Part shown: positions 38,541-49,100 of the stretch, in pieces
Layout of the letters: each line of letters starts with the position of its first letter
Position numbering within the stretch: the first letter of the stretch is position 1
From: Hevea brasiliensis
Taxonomy: Eukaryota; Streptophyta; Magnoliopsida; Malpighiales; Euphorbiaceae
Assembly (NCBI RefSeq): GCF_030052815.1
Contig: NC_079507.1
Span: forward strand, 66,171,144-66,235,143
Length of the DNA: 64,000 nt
Direction of reading: 5' to 3'
The notes under the pieces: model-generated
Told to the model about the DNA's origin: nothing
The model's database searches: none
What the model saw: only the letters and a program-made list of their open reading frames with translations
Made by a program: the position numbers and the translations under genes

Positions 38541-40592
38541 TTTTAAATATCATATATATAATTACTTAAATATAATATTTAGTTGGAACAACAAACTTTA
38601 AGAATTTAAGTGATTTAATTAAAAATAAAATTAAAGGTAATTTGAAAGGAATGACTAATTTTGTTGGTTAAATAAAATCTAAGAGACTAATTAATTTAAA
38701 TTAAAAATAAATTAATTAAACCGTAAATTTTGACAAATCTTAAGAGTGATTTATAATTTTATTTAATTATAAAATATTCTCATACATATAAAAATAATGC
38801 ATTATGTATTTTAAATTGTGAACTATCAATTCTAAATGAATGCAAAAGAGGATGAATGTATTACAATAATACGAGGCATTCCTTTTTTAGATGAAGATAT
38901 GAGTGTTTTTTTTTTTTTTTTTTTAAGTTTTAACTATTTTGAAAACAGATTGAGAAATATTAAGTTCATGACTAGTGTTGGGGTAGGTTTATGGACCTGG
39001 GGAGAGCACATGCTTGATTGTCGGGCTTTGTATGTTAAGCAGTCTTAGATCAATTTTATTTACTGGGCTTTATTTTTGTTAATAGGCTTCCAGAAAGCCC
39101 ACATAACGGTTATCGTGTTAATGGGCTTTATTTTTGTATATTAAAGCAAGTCATATCTCTCTCTTTTAGATCAAACAGAAAAGAAAGAAGAAATTGACGA
39201 GTCTGAAAGCTCAGAGGAAGATATGGAGCTCCCATTATTTGATCTTGTCATCATATCACATGCAACCAATAAATTTTCCGACAGCAATAAACTAGGAGAA
39301 GGAGGTTTCGGACCTGTTTACAAGGTAAATTGCCACCTTCAAGCACAATTAATGACCATGAGACCATATATTTCATCTTTAGACACCTGCAATTTTTCCA
39401 GGGTACACTAATAGATGGAAAAGAAATTGCTGTGAAGAGGCTGTCAAAGAATTCCGGACAGGGGGTAAAGGAGTTCAAAAATGAAGTTAAATTGATTGTG
39501 AAACTTCAGCACCGAAATCTTGTAAAGCTTCTTGGCTGCTGCATTGAAGGAGATGAGAGAATGTTGATTTATGAATACATGCCAAATAAAAGCCTAAACT
39601 CCTTCATTTTTGGTAGAGATCCATCAGAACTCGATCATATACATATATTCAGTTTCTTAGTTTGTTGTAGAAGTCTACACGTCTAGTTAGAACGTGCATT
39701 TGCACTAACATGAAAATGAATCTTGGCAGATCAAACAAGAGGCAAGGCATTAGATTGGTCCAAACGTTTCAAAATTTTGTGTGGAATAGCTAGGGGGCTT
39801 CTGTATCTTCATCAAGATTCAAGGCTCAGGATTATACACAGAGATCTCAAAGCAAGTAATGTATTACTTGACAAGGATATGAACCCAAAAATTTCAGATT
39901 TTGGCATAGCCAAAACTTTTGGAGCAGACCAAACCGAAGGGAACACAAACAGAGTAATTGGAACTTTGTGAGTACTTCACAAAATCACCGATAATTTATC
40001 ATTCACTTTACCATGCATTATATTATCCTTTTCACTTATGATTGTTATGCAGTGGTTATATGGCACCAGAATATGCAACTGATGGATTATTCTCAGTGAA
40101 ATCTGATGTATTTAGCTTTGGAATCCTAATGCTTGAGATAATAAGTGGAAAGAAAAGTCGTGGATTTTATCACCCAAATCATAGGCTAAACCTCGTCGGA
40201 CATGTAAGTGTTGTGAACTGAAACTTCTTGCTGGCTCTTCCACATCTCATTTAACAATAGGCTTTTGGCATTTGGTTGTGTTCCAGACTTGGAAATTGTG
40301 GAAAGAAGGCAAGTTATTGGAATTGGTTGATCCAGTTTTAAGAGAGGCATGTCATCTATCAGAAGTGAAGCGATGCATCCATATTAGCCTCTTATGTGTG
40401 CAACACCATGCAGAGGACAGGCCAAGCATGGCATCTGTGGTTCTAATGTTGGGTAGTGAGATTGCAATGGCGCAGCCCAAAGAACCAGGCTTTTTTAAGG
40501 ACAAAGGTCCACTTGAAGCAGAGTCATCCTCTACCAATATTGAATCTTCTTCGACCAATGAAATTTCTCTGTCATTGCTGGATGCTCGATAG
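25295..40592 (+). CDS. G-type lectin S-receptor-like Ser/Thr protein kinase (SD1, seven exons, 825 aa), with a 10.3 kb retroelement in intron 1
   Basis: A tandem duplicate of the gene at 19282-23887. Exons: 25295-26582, 37572-37700, 39170-39324, 39402-39612, 39730-39967, 40053-40203, 40287-40592. The total is 2,478 nt, an open 825-residue frame with every exon the same length as its sister. All domains and catalytic residues are kept ([10 protein letters not shown] 515-524, K536, D633, D651); DFGM reads DFGI. By eye 16 of 429 exon-1 residues differ from the sister, and only five synonymous changes accompany them. One change gives QDLCVRM in place of QDLYVRM, adding an unpaired Cys near the end of the PAN domain. 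Intron 1 is 10,989 bp against 711 bp in the sister; the difference is exactly the retroelement plus its 5 bp TSD. All splice sites are intact, so it is probably functional if the long intron is spliced. Expression is untested. Confidence 0.93.
26979..29623 (-). repeat. 3' LTR of the intronic element (2,645 bp)
   Basis: It starts TGTCACAATCC and ends GTGTTACA in plus-strand coordinates. Because the element reads on the minus strand this is its 3' LTR. It contains three GCGAAGAACTC-type repeats (27690-27800), a CG-dense tandem block (about 29289-29341) and a purine-rich tract (about 29210-29290). Confidence 0.95.
29624..29636 (-). other. Polypurine tract (PPT)
   Basis: On the minus strand AAGGGGGGAAGAA abuts the 3' LTR. 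It is the usual primer for plus-strand DNA synthesis. Confidence 0.85.
29687..33101 (-). pseudogene. pol region of the intronic element (protease-RT-RNase H-integrase-chromodomain), frameshifted in integrase
   Basis: One open frame of 841 codons (33101-30576) carries aspartic protease (DPGATHSF, residue 24; DP in place of DS is common in this lineage), reverse transcriptase (FIDD with catalytic Asp at 360-361), RNase H (YTDH near 567-570) and the start of integrase (CLTC at 771-774, first catalytic Asp at 794). In the HHCC zinc finger one His appears as Tyr (VYPG, residue 731). The frame then shifts near 30640 and again near 30400, so the rest of the integrase core (about 30675-30209) lies in other frames. 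The C-terminal part (30121-29687) ends in a chromodomain-like segment (VKVLWRS then CTWESE). The single long frame suggests recent activity. This copy could not make a full polyprotein. Confidence 0.92.
33135..34465 (-). pseudogene. gag region of the intronic element, frameshifted
   Basis: The capsid/nucleocapsid region lies in at least three frames: 34465-34022 (likely start MHRSRRA at 34417, then a basic linker and a Gln-rich stretch), 33990-33688 (the retrotransposon gag domain with [10 protein letters not shown]), then 33678-33370 and 33587-33135. A degenerate CCHC zinc knuckle can be recognised near 33310-33350 ([11 protein letters not shown] in one frame), with its first Cys displaced by a frameshift. 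A stop follows RMSD at 33688. It is non-functional for particle assembly. Confidence 0.85.
34628..34639 (-). other. Primer-binding site for initiator tRNA-Met
   Basis: On the minus strand TGGTATCAGAGC, complementary to the 3' end of plant initiator tRNA-Met, lies 4 nt inside the 5' LTR. Confidence 0.92.
34644..37251 (-). repeat. 5' LTR of the intronic element (2,608 bp)
   Basis: It starts TGTCACGACCC and ends GTGTTACA in plus coordinates. It is closely similar to the 3' LTR, with a few short deletions (for example around 35700-35760 and 36720-36850). Confidence 0.95.
38044..38360 (+). other. Intron-2 segment retained here but missing in the sister gene
   Basis: The intron 2 sequences of the two intact sisters run in parallel up to TTTTAAATTAT (here about 38040) and resume at ATAAACATAATTGC (about 38360). 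The intervening ~315 bp is absent from the copy at 21743. Part of it (38290-38400) is recognisable in the pseudogene near 16040-16140, so it is ancestral and was deleted from the 19.3 kb gene. Confidence 0.65.
38476..38536. repeat. (TA)n microsatellite in intron 2
   Basis: About thirty TA units; the same tract in the sister gene (21857-21873) is only about eight. Confidence 0.9.
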
Positions 40593-40904
40593 AGCATCAT
40601 TTAACTGCGTGCCTCTTAATACTATTGCTGTAATAGAGCATGGTGTTCATCAATATACTTTTATACCTTGTACTTCTTTATCGGAGCAGCTGATAAATAA
40701 GCGTACATGGGCTTCACAATTTCTGGTTTAACAACATGTAAGTGATTGCTCCTAATGTAAGAACTGAATGGAATCTGACCCTTAAAAAACTTTCTAATAG
40801 TGAAACTTACCATGTCAGACTCCCTTTGGCCTACATCAAGCGTTTAAACATCGATTTTGGCTTGGTAATTCTGATCTTGAAAGATCAATTGTCTAACTAT
40901 TGAT

Positions 40905-41310
40905 AAGTTGCTTAGGTAACAAAATATTAATGCTTTAGAGTGCTAGATCTTCATTTAAAAAAAAAAAAGAAAATCAGGATGTGCTTAATGAAGATGGATA
41001 CTCAATATCTCAACATAATCCTAGAAATAACTCAAGAATGAGGGTCTAAGCTCCATCTTACAAATGAGGATAACTCTAGTCACCTCTTTGAATTTATCTC
41101 ATTACTAACCTTCATGTTTGTAAAATTTGCAAATTTCAAGAAATTTCAGAGGAAAACTTTTGACAGGGATTTTGCATAAGTGATTTAGGTTCTTCACCGT
41201 AGGCAGGGCAAAAAGCAGAGCATATGGATTTTGAAAAAAGACAATTCTGGATACTGTTCTTCTATGCAATCTCCGTTCTGGATATGGCTTTATTTTATAA
41301 TCTAACATTG
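40905..41310 (+). repeat. Duplicated 3' flank, copy 3
   Basis: This matches 24157 to about 24545 and 18213 to about 18600, showing that all three plus-strand copies carry the same downstream block. It is broken off shortly before the solo LTR at 41321. Confidence 0.8.
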
Positions 41311-41320
41311 GGGGATATAC

Positions 41321-44031
41321 TATAACACCCTGGATTTTTAAATAATTATTTTATATATAAATTATAATATTTGAATGTATTAAATTTTATAGTAATTAAT
41401 TTGAATTTTTTGGGTTTTCAAAATCGAGTTATTTTTTGAGACAATTAATTTTATTGATTTTTAAAAATTTATTTGAAGACTACGTGGTAAGTTTAAAAAT
41501 ATATTTGAACTCTATAAATTTTTTTGAGTTTTTTTGTAATTTTTTTGAAATTTTTGAGTCTCATTTTGGGTTACAAGACAGAGTAAAAATGAAATTTTGA
41601 ATCTCTTGAATCGAACCAACCGAATCAAACTGGATCGGATCGAACCGATCGAATCGGACTGGTCTTCTTCCTTTTCCTTTCCCTCCCTCCAGCGTATTGC
41701 AGCCCCTCACCCTCTCTCTTCTTTTTCTCTCTCTCCTCCCTCCCCCACCGCCGACTAACCACCTCCCTCGCTCCCCCTCGCGCGGCCTCCTCTAGCTGGT
41801 TTCCCTAGTCGCTGCCTTTCCATCGTCAGGCCAAAAACGCACGAGGAAGTTTCTTTCTCCTCTGCACGATGCTTCAACTTCTCGGCTCAATTTCGACCTA
41901 TCTGGCCACCAATTGGACCGGGTCCAGTTTCCTTTGTGTCTTACTCTTACTTTCCATAGACACCTATTTCATCAATTTTCATTTGGTGGTTTGTGCAAAT
42001 CAAGCTCAAGAAGTTTTGGCCCATTTCAACTTTTAGATCAAAATTCTCCCAAACCGTGAACCCCATGGGGTTTTCGAGACCACCAGCATGCTCCACTTAG
42101 CGAGAGCTTCGCAATAACATCAATTTTGAATTTTTTTGACACCAAAAATTCAGTGGGTTCCATGAACTTCGTAGTAATTTTTCAGGTCTTTAATGAGTCT
42201 GTTTAATTAAATAAAAATTATATTCTAACTCCTGGTATTGTAGGCTTCGCGTAAGTGTTCTCATTTTGAGAAAATTTGACCAGCGATCGAGGCTGCATTT
42301 TTAGGCCGGACAGGTGGGCTGCCAGATCCACTTCAAAAGTGAGTCAATATTATAGTGCTTTCCACCATTTTCAGATGCCCTAGATGCGTTTCAAGTGTCA
42401 AAATTGGCATAGGTAAATCTGAACTCCAAATTGCCTTTTTTGCCTAATGTCGGGTTTAGAATAAAAATTCATAAAATATTCATGAGTAGCCAAAAAATTG
42501 TTATTCCTTTTGCAATATATTATAGCATTCTTAAGGACTGTGGGGCATGTTTATAGAATTTTTGAAGTTGGTTTAAATGATTTTTGCAAAATGTTAGTTT
42601 TAAGCCTTATAGCTGAATTGTGTAGTTACTTGAGAATTGTCTGGTTTGGCGGGCCCAGAAGGGGCCGTATGATGTTATTGTGATATGAACCTACGGCCTT
42701 TAGATTTAGAAGTGTTGTTTTAGTTGCTTTGCAGGTTAAATATGTCCGAGGTATAGGAGAAATTCTGCCAGATTTCCGGCTTAAAATAGAATGTCTTTGA
42801 CTCTTTAAATCCTTCTTTTGAGTTAATACTGATAAAATTCATGCATATAATTATTTAGGTAATCAGAGTCAACCTTCCTCCTTCGCCTAGCTGCCATAGT
42901 GATTTCTGGTTGATATGTGAGTATATATTAATTTTATTTATAATTTCAATATTATTATATATTCAAGGCATGCCCATGCATTCACTTATAAATATATGCA
43001 TATAGTTAATTACTAGGCACGCCTTGTATTGCATATTTATTTGATGAAATTATTGTGGATATCGCCTTAGGGTAATTTGAAGTTTTGTGCATGTCGGCAT
43101 GCTTGTGGTGTGATTATGGATATGGGTAGGACGGGTAATAGTGGCTGGAGCTTGACTCGCTAGGACCCGATCCTTATATATGGATAAGTCGAGGTGAGTA
43201 TGGCTTTGAGTTAATCTCGCTGACCCCGCATTTGAATTATTACGAGAAAGTCTGGCTCGAGTTGATCTCGCTGGCAGGTGTTGAAATTAAGAGAGCTGAA
43301 TAGGGGATCAACTCTCATATATATATGCATTGATGTGATACACGAATGTGTGAGTACTCCAAATTATCTTTTGTGCGAAATTTTGTTTGAATTGTTTAGA
43401 AACATGTGTGTATCTCGTATTTCATACATAGGAATGTATTAGGCTTAGATAGTTATAGAAATTGTATTTAAAATCAATATCTTACTCTATGAGTCGAATG
43501 CTCACCCTTTTTAACTATTTTTCCTCAGGTGACAGGTGGACATTTTGAAAATAACCTGCTTTCTTTCTCGCAAGCTTACCAATAGCAGCTTATTTGTATT
43601 TAATTTTTCTTGCTTCATCTTATAGAACTCTGTATGTACTAGTAGTATATTAATCTTATATGGGATTGCAATAACTTAATCTTTTGGGTGTTGTAAACTT
43701 ATTATGTGGATGTGATTGGATGCATGAGATGAGTTTTTCTTTAAATGAGGGAGCTGAGCTTCCATTTAATTATCTATCTGCTTTGAGGATTGTGAGGGTG
43801 AGCTGAGCTCCCTAGATTTTGATATTTTGTGTTTACAGGTCGGGCGAGCTAATACTTCTCCTTGGATAGTCCAATTTATGGCTGGACTTTATCCATTTAT
43901 TTTCTTGAAATTGAACTATATTTATAGGCTTTGTGATTAGTCTAGGAATAGTTAAACTTACTACAGGTTTCAGGAGCCTTATTCAGACCCAAGTCCTAGT
44001 GTCGATCCGACCCAGAATTCAGGTCATGACA
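41321..44031 (+). mobile_element. Family-1-like solo LTR 'E' (2,711 bp)
   Basis: It is in the opposite orientation to the other copies. It begins TATAACACCC (family TGTAACACCC) and ends GGTCATGACA (family GGTCGTGACA). Flanks TATAC (41316-41320) and CATAC (44032-44036) match at four of five bases, which suggests an eroded target-site duplication. The CG-dense tandem block (about 41605-41665), the pyrimidine-rich tract (41670-41770), three direct repeats of the type TGGCT..AGTT.ATCTCGCTG (43142, 43201, 43252) and the GAGTCGAATGCTCACC motif (43492) occur in the expected order. There is no internal domain. It is older and more diverged than the intronic element's LTRs. Confidence 0.88.
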
Positions 44032-44371
44032 CATACCATTTTCCAGTATGGTCCTGTCTTGTTAATTAGAGAAATGGCCTTTTCTTTCATAAATTTTGCC
44101 TGTGTTGTTTCTTTTTTGTTTTCAAAGAAACTTGCAATAACAAAATTACATGTTGCATTTACCAAGTAGATTTACTTGGCTATGGTTCGATACTTACATT
44201 GGCGCCCTATCTCGACAATATTGTCCCAAGCATCATCATCAGAATAGTGATTTGATGCATTAATTAGCTGATAATTCTTTATGAAAGTAACGTTCAATGC
44301 TAATTTCATGGACTTATAAAACATTATCAGATGGATAATAAAGATGGATAGTGCCATAGCTTGAAAGACAT
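44032..44371. other. Short unique stretch between two retroelements
   Basis: About 340 bp of non-repetitive DNA with no convincing gene. It is the target DNA for both the solo LTR on its left and the full element on its right. Confidence 0.6.
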
Positions 44372-45959
44372 TGTAACACCCCTGTATGCATAGTCCTATA
44401 CATTCTACTGTTCCGGTGACCAATGTCTGTCCGGACAGTTAGGATGTCTAGAATTATGTCTGTACCACCTAGAAAAGCCTGGAATAAAAATTAATAGTAA
44501 TTATCTAAAAGTAAAATATAAATAAGAAAAACAAAGCCTAAAAGGTTAAATGAGCCAAGGCCACAACGATGGGTAACCGTACCGGAAAGTAACTGTGAGG
44601 TCAGTCAAAATCCTAATTTCGTATGAGACATTATGACACTACAGGCCTAGGGATAATTGCAAAGTTAGAGAAAATGAGAGAATCATAGAAAAGAATTGAG
44701 AATAAGGTCAAATAATTAAATCAAGGTTCATGAAGCAATTTAGTGCTATTGGTAAAATGGATCAGACCAGCAAGGGGCAAATTGGTCAATTCACCCTTAA
44801 AGGTAACTTATGGCCTAAATGTCCACTAAAATGTAGAAAATTAAATTTATGAAAATTAGATTTAAAGTGAAGAAGTTATTGAAAGAAAAGAAAAAGAAAA
44901 TGAAAAAAATTCAAAAAGAAAAAGTATTATGACATAATAGGTGACATAAGCATGACACAATAATTATAATTATTAATTATTGAAATTGTGGATAAATACA
45001 CTCAAATTAAAAGTCAAATAAACAAATTAAAAAGAAAAAAAATTTACTTCTTCTTCTCTTCTTCCTTTTGTCGTGGCTTCCCTATCTCTCCTTTCTCATT
45101 TAGTTCCTCCATTAAAGCTTCATTTAAGCTTTCAAAACCCTAAAATTAGCCATAATTGCCCTAACTCTCTTAAGTAAACCTTGTTTTTGAACCTTGGTAA
45201 AACTATTGACAACAAAAAGAAGAGGAAAGAAAGGAGATTAGAGGAGGAAATTCAACAAAAAAATGTTAGTGACAAATCTTTCAATTTTCTATATATATTC
45301 ATGTTTAGGTAATTGAATTAAGTTAGAAATTATTGTAAATGAAACAAAAATGATGTGTTAGGGAATCCTATGAAATTCGACAGCCATGTGGACATGAGGG
45401 TAATGTTGTGTTTTAATGCAATTAACCTTATACACAAGTTCAATTAAGTAAGTGAAAATGATTGGTGTACTTTAATTTCATAAATTGAATCACTTGATGT
45501 TATTTCTGATTTTAATAATGTTATTTCTGATTTTCTTTTTTTGAAATTTGGGACTATGGTATGTAAATTGAATCAAATGCAATGATGATAAGGCTTATTG
45601 AAATGTGTTGACTTGTGTTGAATTGAGTATTATTTGGAGTTGGGTTGGTGAAAAATCAATTGAAAGTGATTTCTTTTTAGGTTTTGAAGAACTATTTTCT
45701 TAAAATACAGCCGGCACTCTGCCGAAATTTTTACAAAAATTGCGAAGATTTTATATAAATCAATAATTTAATTTTGATATAAATTCCAATTAAAAGATTT
45801 TTAATAATTAAGAAATATGACCCACCATTTTAAATTGAAAGGAAAAGGGTTTAAAATCCCTTGTAGTATGTTTAATGAGTTATCGGTAGGCGAAATACAG
45901 TAATTTATTAGATATATTACAGGATCATGTTATGCCTTATGGAGGGGTAAGGTGTGACA
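44372..45959 (+). repeat. 5' LTR (1,588 bp, internally deleted)
   Basis: It matches the outer parts of the 3' LTR, but jumps from CACTTGA (45491-45497) to sequence equivalent to 53870, skipping about 1.9 kb. A 16 nt copy of the nearby TGTTATTTCTGATTTT sits at the junction (45498-45513) in addition to the normal copy (45519-45534). Confidence 0.9.
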
Positions 45960-45967
45960 TGTTTTAG

Positions 45968-45980
45968 TGGTATCAGAGCC
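45968..45980 (+). other. Primer-binding site for initiator tRNA-Met
   Basis: TGGTATCAGAGCC lies eight nt after the 5' LTR. Confidence 0.92.
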
Positions 45981-46149
45981 ACGTTTTGAATGAGTTTTAA
46001 ACTATGGATTCTAATTATTTTTTGCTTAGTACAACTGCTCAATTGTCATTCACTGATACATATGATTGATTTACATCATGAATAAGAACTAATGGAGGGA
46101 AATCTCCCTATGCTGTTTGTTTAGGAGATAAATCATCCTGTAAGTGAAC

Positions 46150-49100
46150 ATGGAAGAAGGAGATCATTCCGTCGAGCAGTCTATTGAGGCTGAGGCACTG
46201 GGGGAAGCCGCAGCTCTCCAGAATGTGAGTGGGTCAGCTACTCTAGCTCCTCCAATGCCGCAGTTTCTTGCTCAGTTTACTCAACAGACGGCTGCATTAT
46301 TTCAACAAATGGCTGGAAACCTGCCAACACAAGCCCAAACCCAAGCGCCAGCAGTACAACCACAGCCTCTAGCCAGGCAGCATGACAAACCAATGATGTT
46401 TGGGGCTACAGAATTTAAGGGGATTGTAGATCCGTTTGAAGAGTAGTGGCTGGAGAGAATGGAAAGAGTATTCAAGAAGTTACACTGCATAGAAGAACTG
46501 AAATTCGAGTAGTCCATTTCCTTACCGCAAGGGGATGCTTATGAGTGGTGAAAAATCATCCCCCACAGTCTAGTGGAGCCCCCAGTTCTCACCTGGTCAG
46601 ATTTTCTGAGGGAATTCAGACAGAAATGGGTCCTTGATGCCTATGTTGATATGAAATTGTAAGAGTTTTTAAGCTTAAAGCAAGGAAATAAACCCGTGGC
46701 CAAGTATGAGAGAGACTTCTCTAGATTAAGTCACTATGCAGGGAACTTGCTTACTATGACCAAAGATCGATGTAAGCGGTTTGAGGCCGGTTTGAAGCCC
46801 AGTTTGAGGATGCAAATAGTGGGATTCAGACATGAAAACTTCTCTGAACTGATATTTCAAGTATTGAAACTAGAAAGAATTGAAATGGAAGGGGCACCTA
46901 AAAAGGGTTCGGAAGAGAAAGAGAAAACTGGAAAGAATACTGATCAAGCTCCTAATAGCGGGTTAGGAAAGAGAAAGCAATTTGGAGGATCTAAGTCATG
47001 CAAGTCTGGTAGAGGTAGATCCTCAGGATAGAGGCCACCCCAACCTAGCTAGCAGACATCTAGAGGAACAGCTCCAGTCCGTACTTGTGAAACCTGTGGA
47101 AGAGTACACGGAGGGGTTTGTTATAAAGCCATCGAAGCCTGTTATAACTGTGGTGGGACTGGACATTTTGCCAGGGATTGCACTAGTGCCCGCAGATCTG
47201 GGCCACCTACTACAACTGAAGGTTCAGTTCAGAGTTCTGCCTCCAGAGGTTCACAGATAGCTAGCAGAGGCCGAGGTAGAGGCAGAGGTAGTACTTCCGG
47301 CAGTCAGGCCATAGTTAATCAGCCTTTGCAGAGTGGTGCACCAGTTAGGGTATATATCGTGAGGCAGCGAGAAGAGGCTGAAACTTCTGATATAGTTGCC
47401 GGTACATTTTTTATTCTTGATCAAGATGTGTTTGTGCTGTTTGATCCGAGTTTCACCCATTCTTATATTAGTGCTAGCATAATTGGTTATCTTTTTGTCC
47501 CTTATGTGAAAATGGATTTTGAAGTGCTAGTAACTAGTCCGCTAGGACAAGAGGTCGAGGTCAACAGAATGTATAAGGATTGTCCTTTGGTGATCCAAGG
47601 ACACATATTTCTATCCAACTTAATTGAAATGCCCTTTAGAGATTATGATATCATCTTGGGCATGGATTGGTTAGCCAGGCATCATGCAATGATTGACTGT
47701 AGACTAAAGACAGTCACTTTTGGTTTTCCACAGTGTGGTGATGTGGTAATATATAGGGAGAGGCAGTTACTGACATCAAACCTTATTTCAACTACACTAG
47801 CTAGAAAAATGATCAGAAAGGGGTGTGAAGCATATTTGGCTCATGTGATAAACAACCAGGTAGGGAGTCCTGCAGTGAGGGATATTTCTACAGTATGTGA
47901 CTTTCCATATGTGTTTCCTGAAGAATTGCCAGGGTTACCTCTGAAAAGAGAGGTGCAGTTTGAAATAGAGGTTACGCCTAGTGTGGACCCAATCTCTATT
48001 ACACCTTATAGAATGCCACCTGCCTAGTTGAAGGAATTGAAGGTGCAGTTGCAAGAATTGCTTGATAATGGCTTCATCCACCCTAGTGTGTCACCTTGGG
48101 GAGCACCAGTGTTGTTTGTTAAGAAGAAAAATGGTACTCTCCGTTTGTGTATCGACTACAGATAGTTGAATAAGGTGACAATAAAGAACAGATATCCGTT
48201 GCCCCGAATAAATGATTTGTTTGATCAGTTGAAGGGTGCAGCTGTGTTCTTCAAAATTGACTTGAGATCGAGCTATTATCAGTTGAGGGTGCAAGAGCAG
48301 AGCATTCTAAAAACTGCTTTTAGAACTCGATATGGCTATTATGAGTTTCTGGTTATGCCATTTAGGTTAACTAATGCTCCGGTTGTATTTATGGATTGAT
48401 GAACACTATCTTCAAGCCCTATCTTGATCAATTTGTGGTTTTGCTTATTGATGACATTTTGGTGTATTCGAAGGATGCAGAGGAACATGATAGGCACCTG
48501 AGAATTGTGCTACAAACTTTAAGGGAGAAACAGCTGTATGCTAAATTATTAAAATATGAATTTTGGCTGAAGAAAATTTCTTTCTTGGGGCATATTGTGT
48601 CAGCTCAAGGCATTAAGGTGGATCTCAGTAAGATTGAAGCTATCCTTAATTGGAAACCACCCAAGAATATTACAGAAGTTCACAGCTTTCTGGGTTTAGC
48701 TAGATACTATCACTGTTTTATTAAGGGATTTTCTATTTTGGCATCTCCACTGACTAAGCTACTTCGGAAAGATATAAAATTTCAGTGGACTGATAAATGT
48801 CAGCTGAGTTTTGATGAATTGAAGAGATGTTTGACTGAAGCTTCAGTCCTTACTTTACCTATACTGGGTAAAGAATACATTGTTTATAGCGATGTTTCTC
48901 TTAATGGGTTAGGCTGTGTACTGATGCAAGATCAAAATGTCATTGCTTATGCATCACGCCAGCTGAAACCACATGAGAGAAATTATCCTACATATGACTT
49001 GGAGCTAGTAGCTATTGTGTTTACTCTGAAGATCTGGAGACATTATTTGTATAGGGAGAAATGGTATATCTACACAGATCACAAGAGTTTGAAGTATTTG

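Noticed and set aside
44172..44423. Minus-strand 83-codon open frame between two retroelements
   Set aside because: It runs into the 5' LTR of the older element, so it is a chance frame over a junction.
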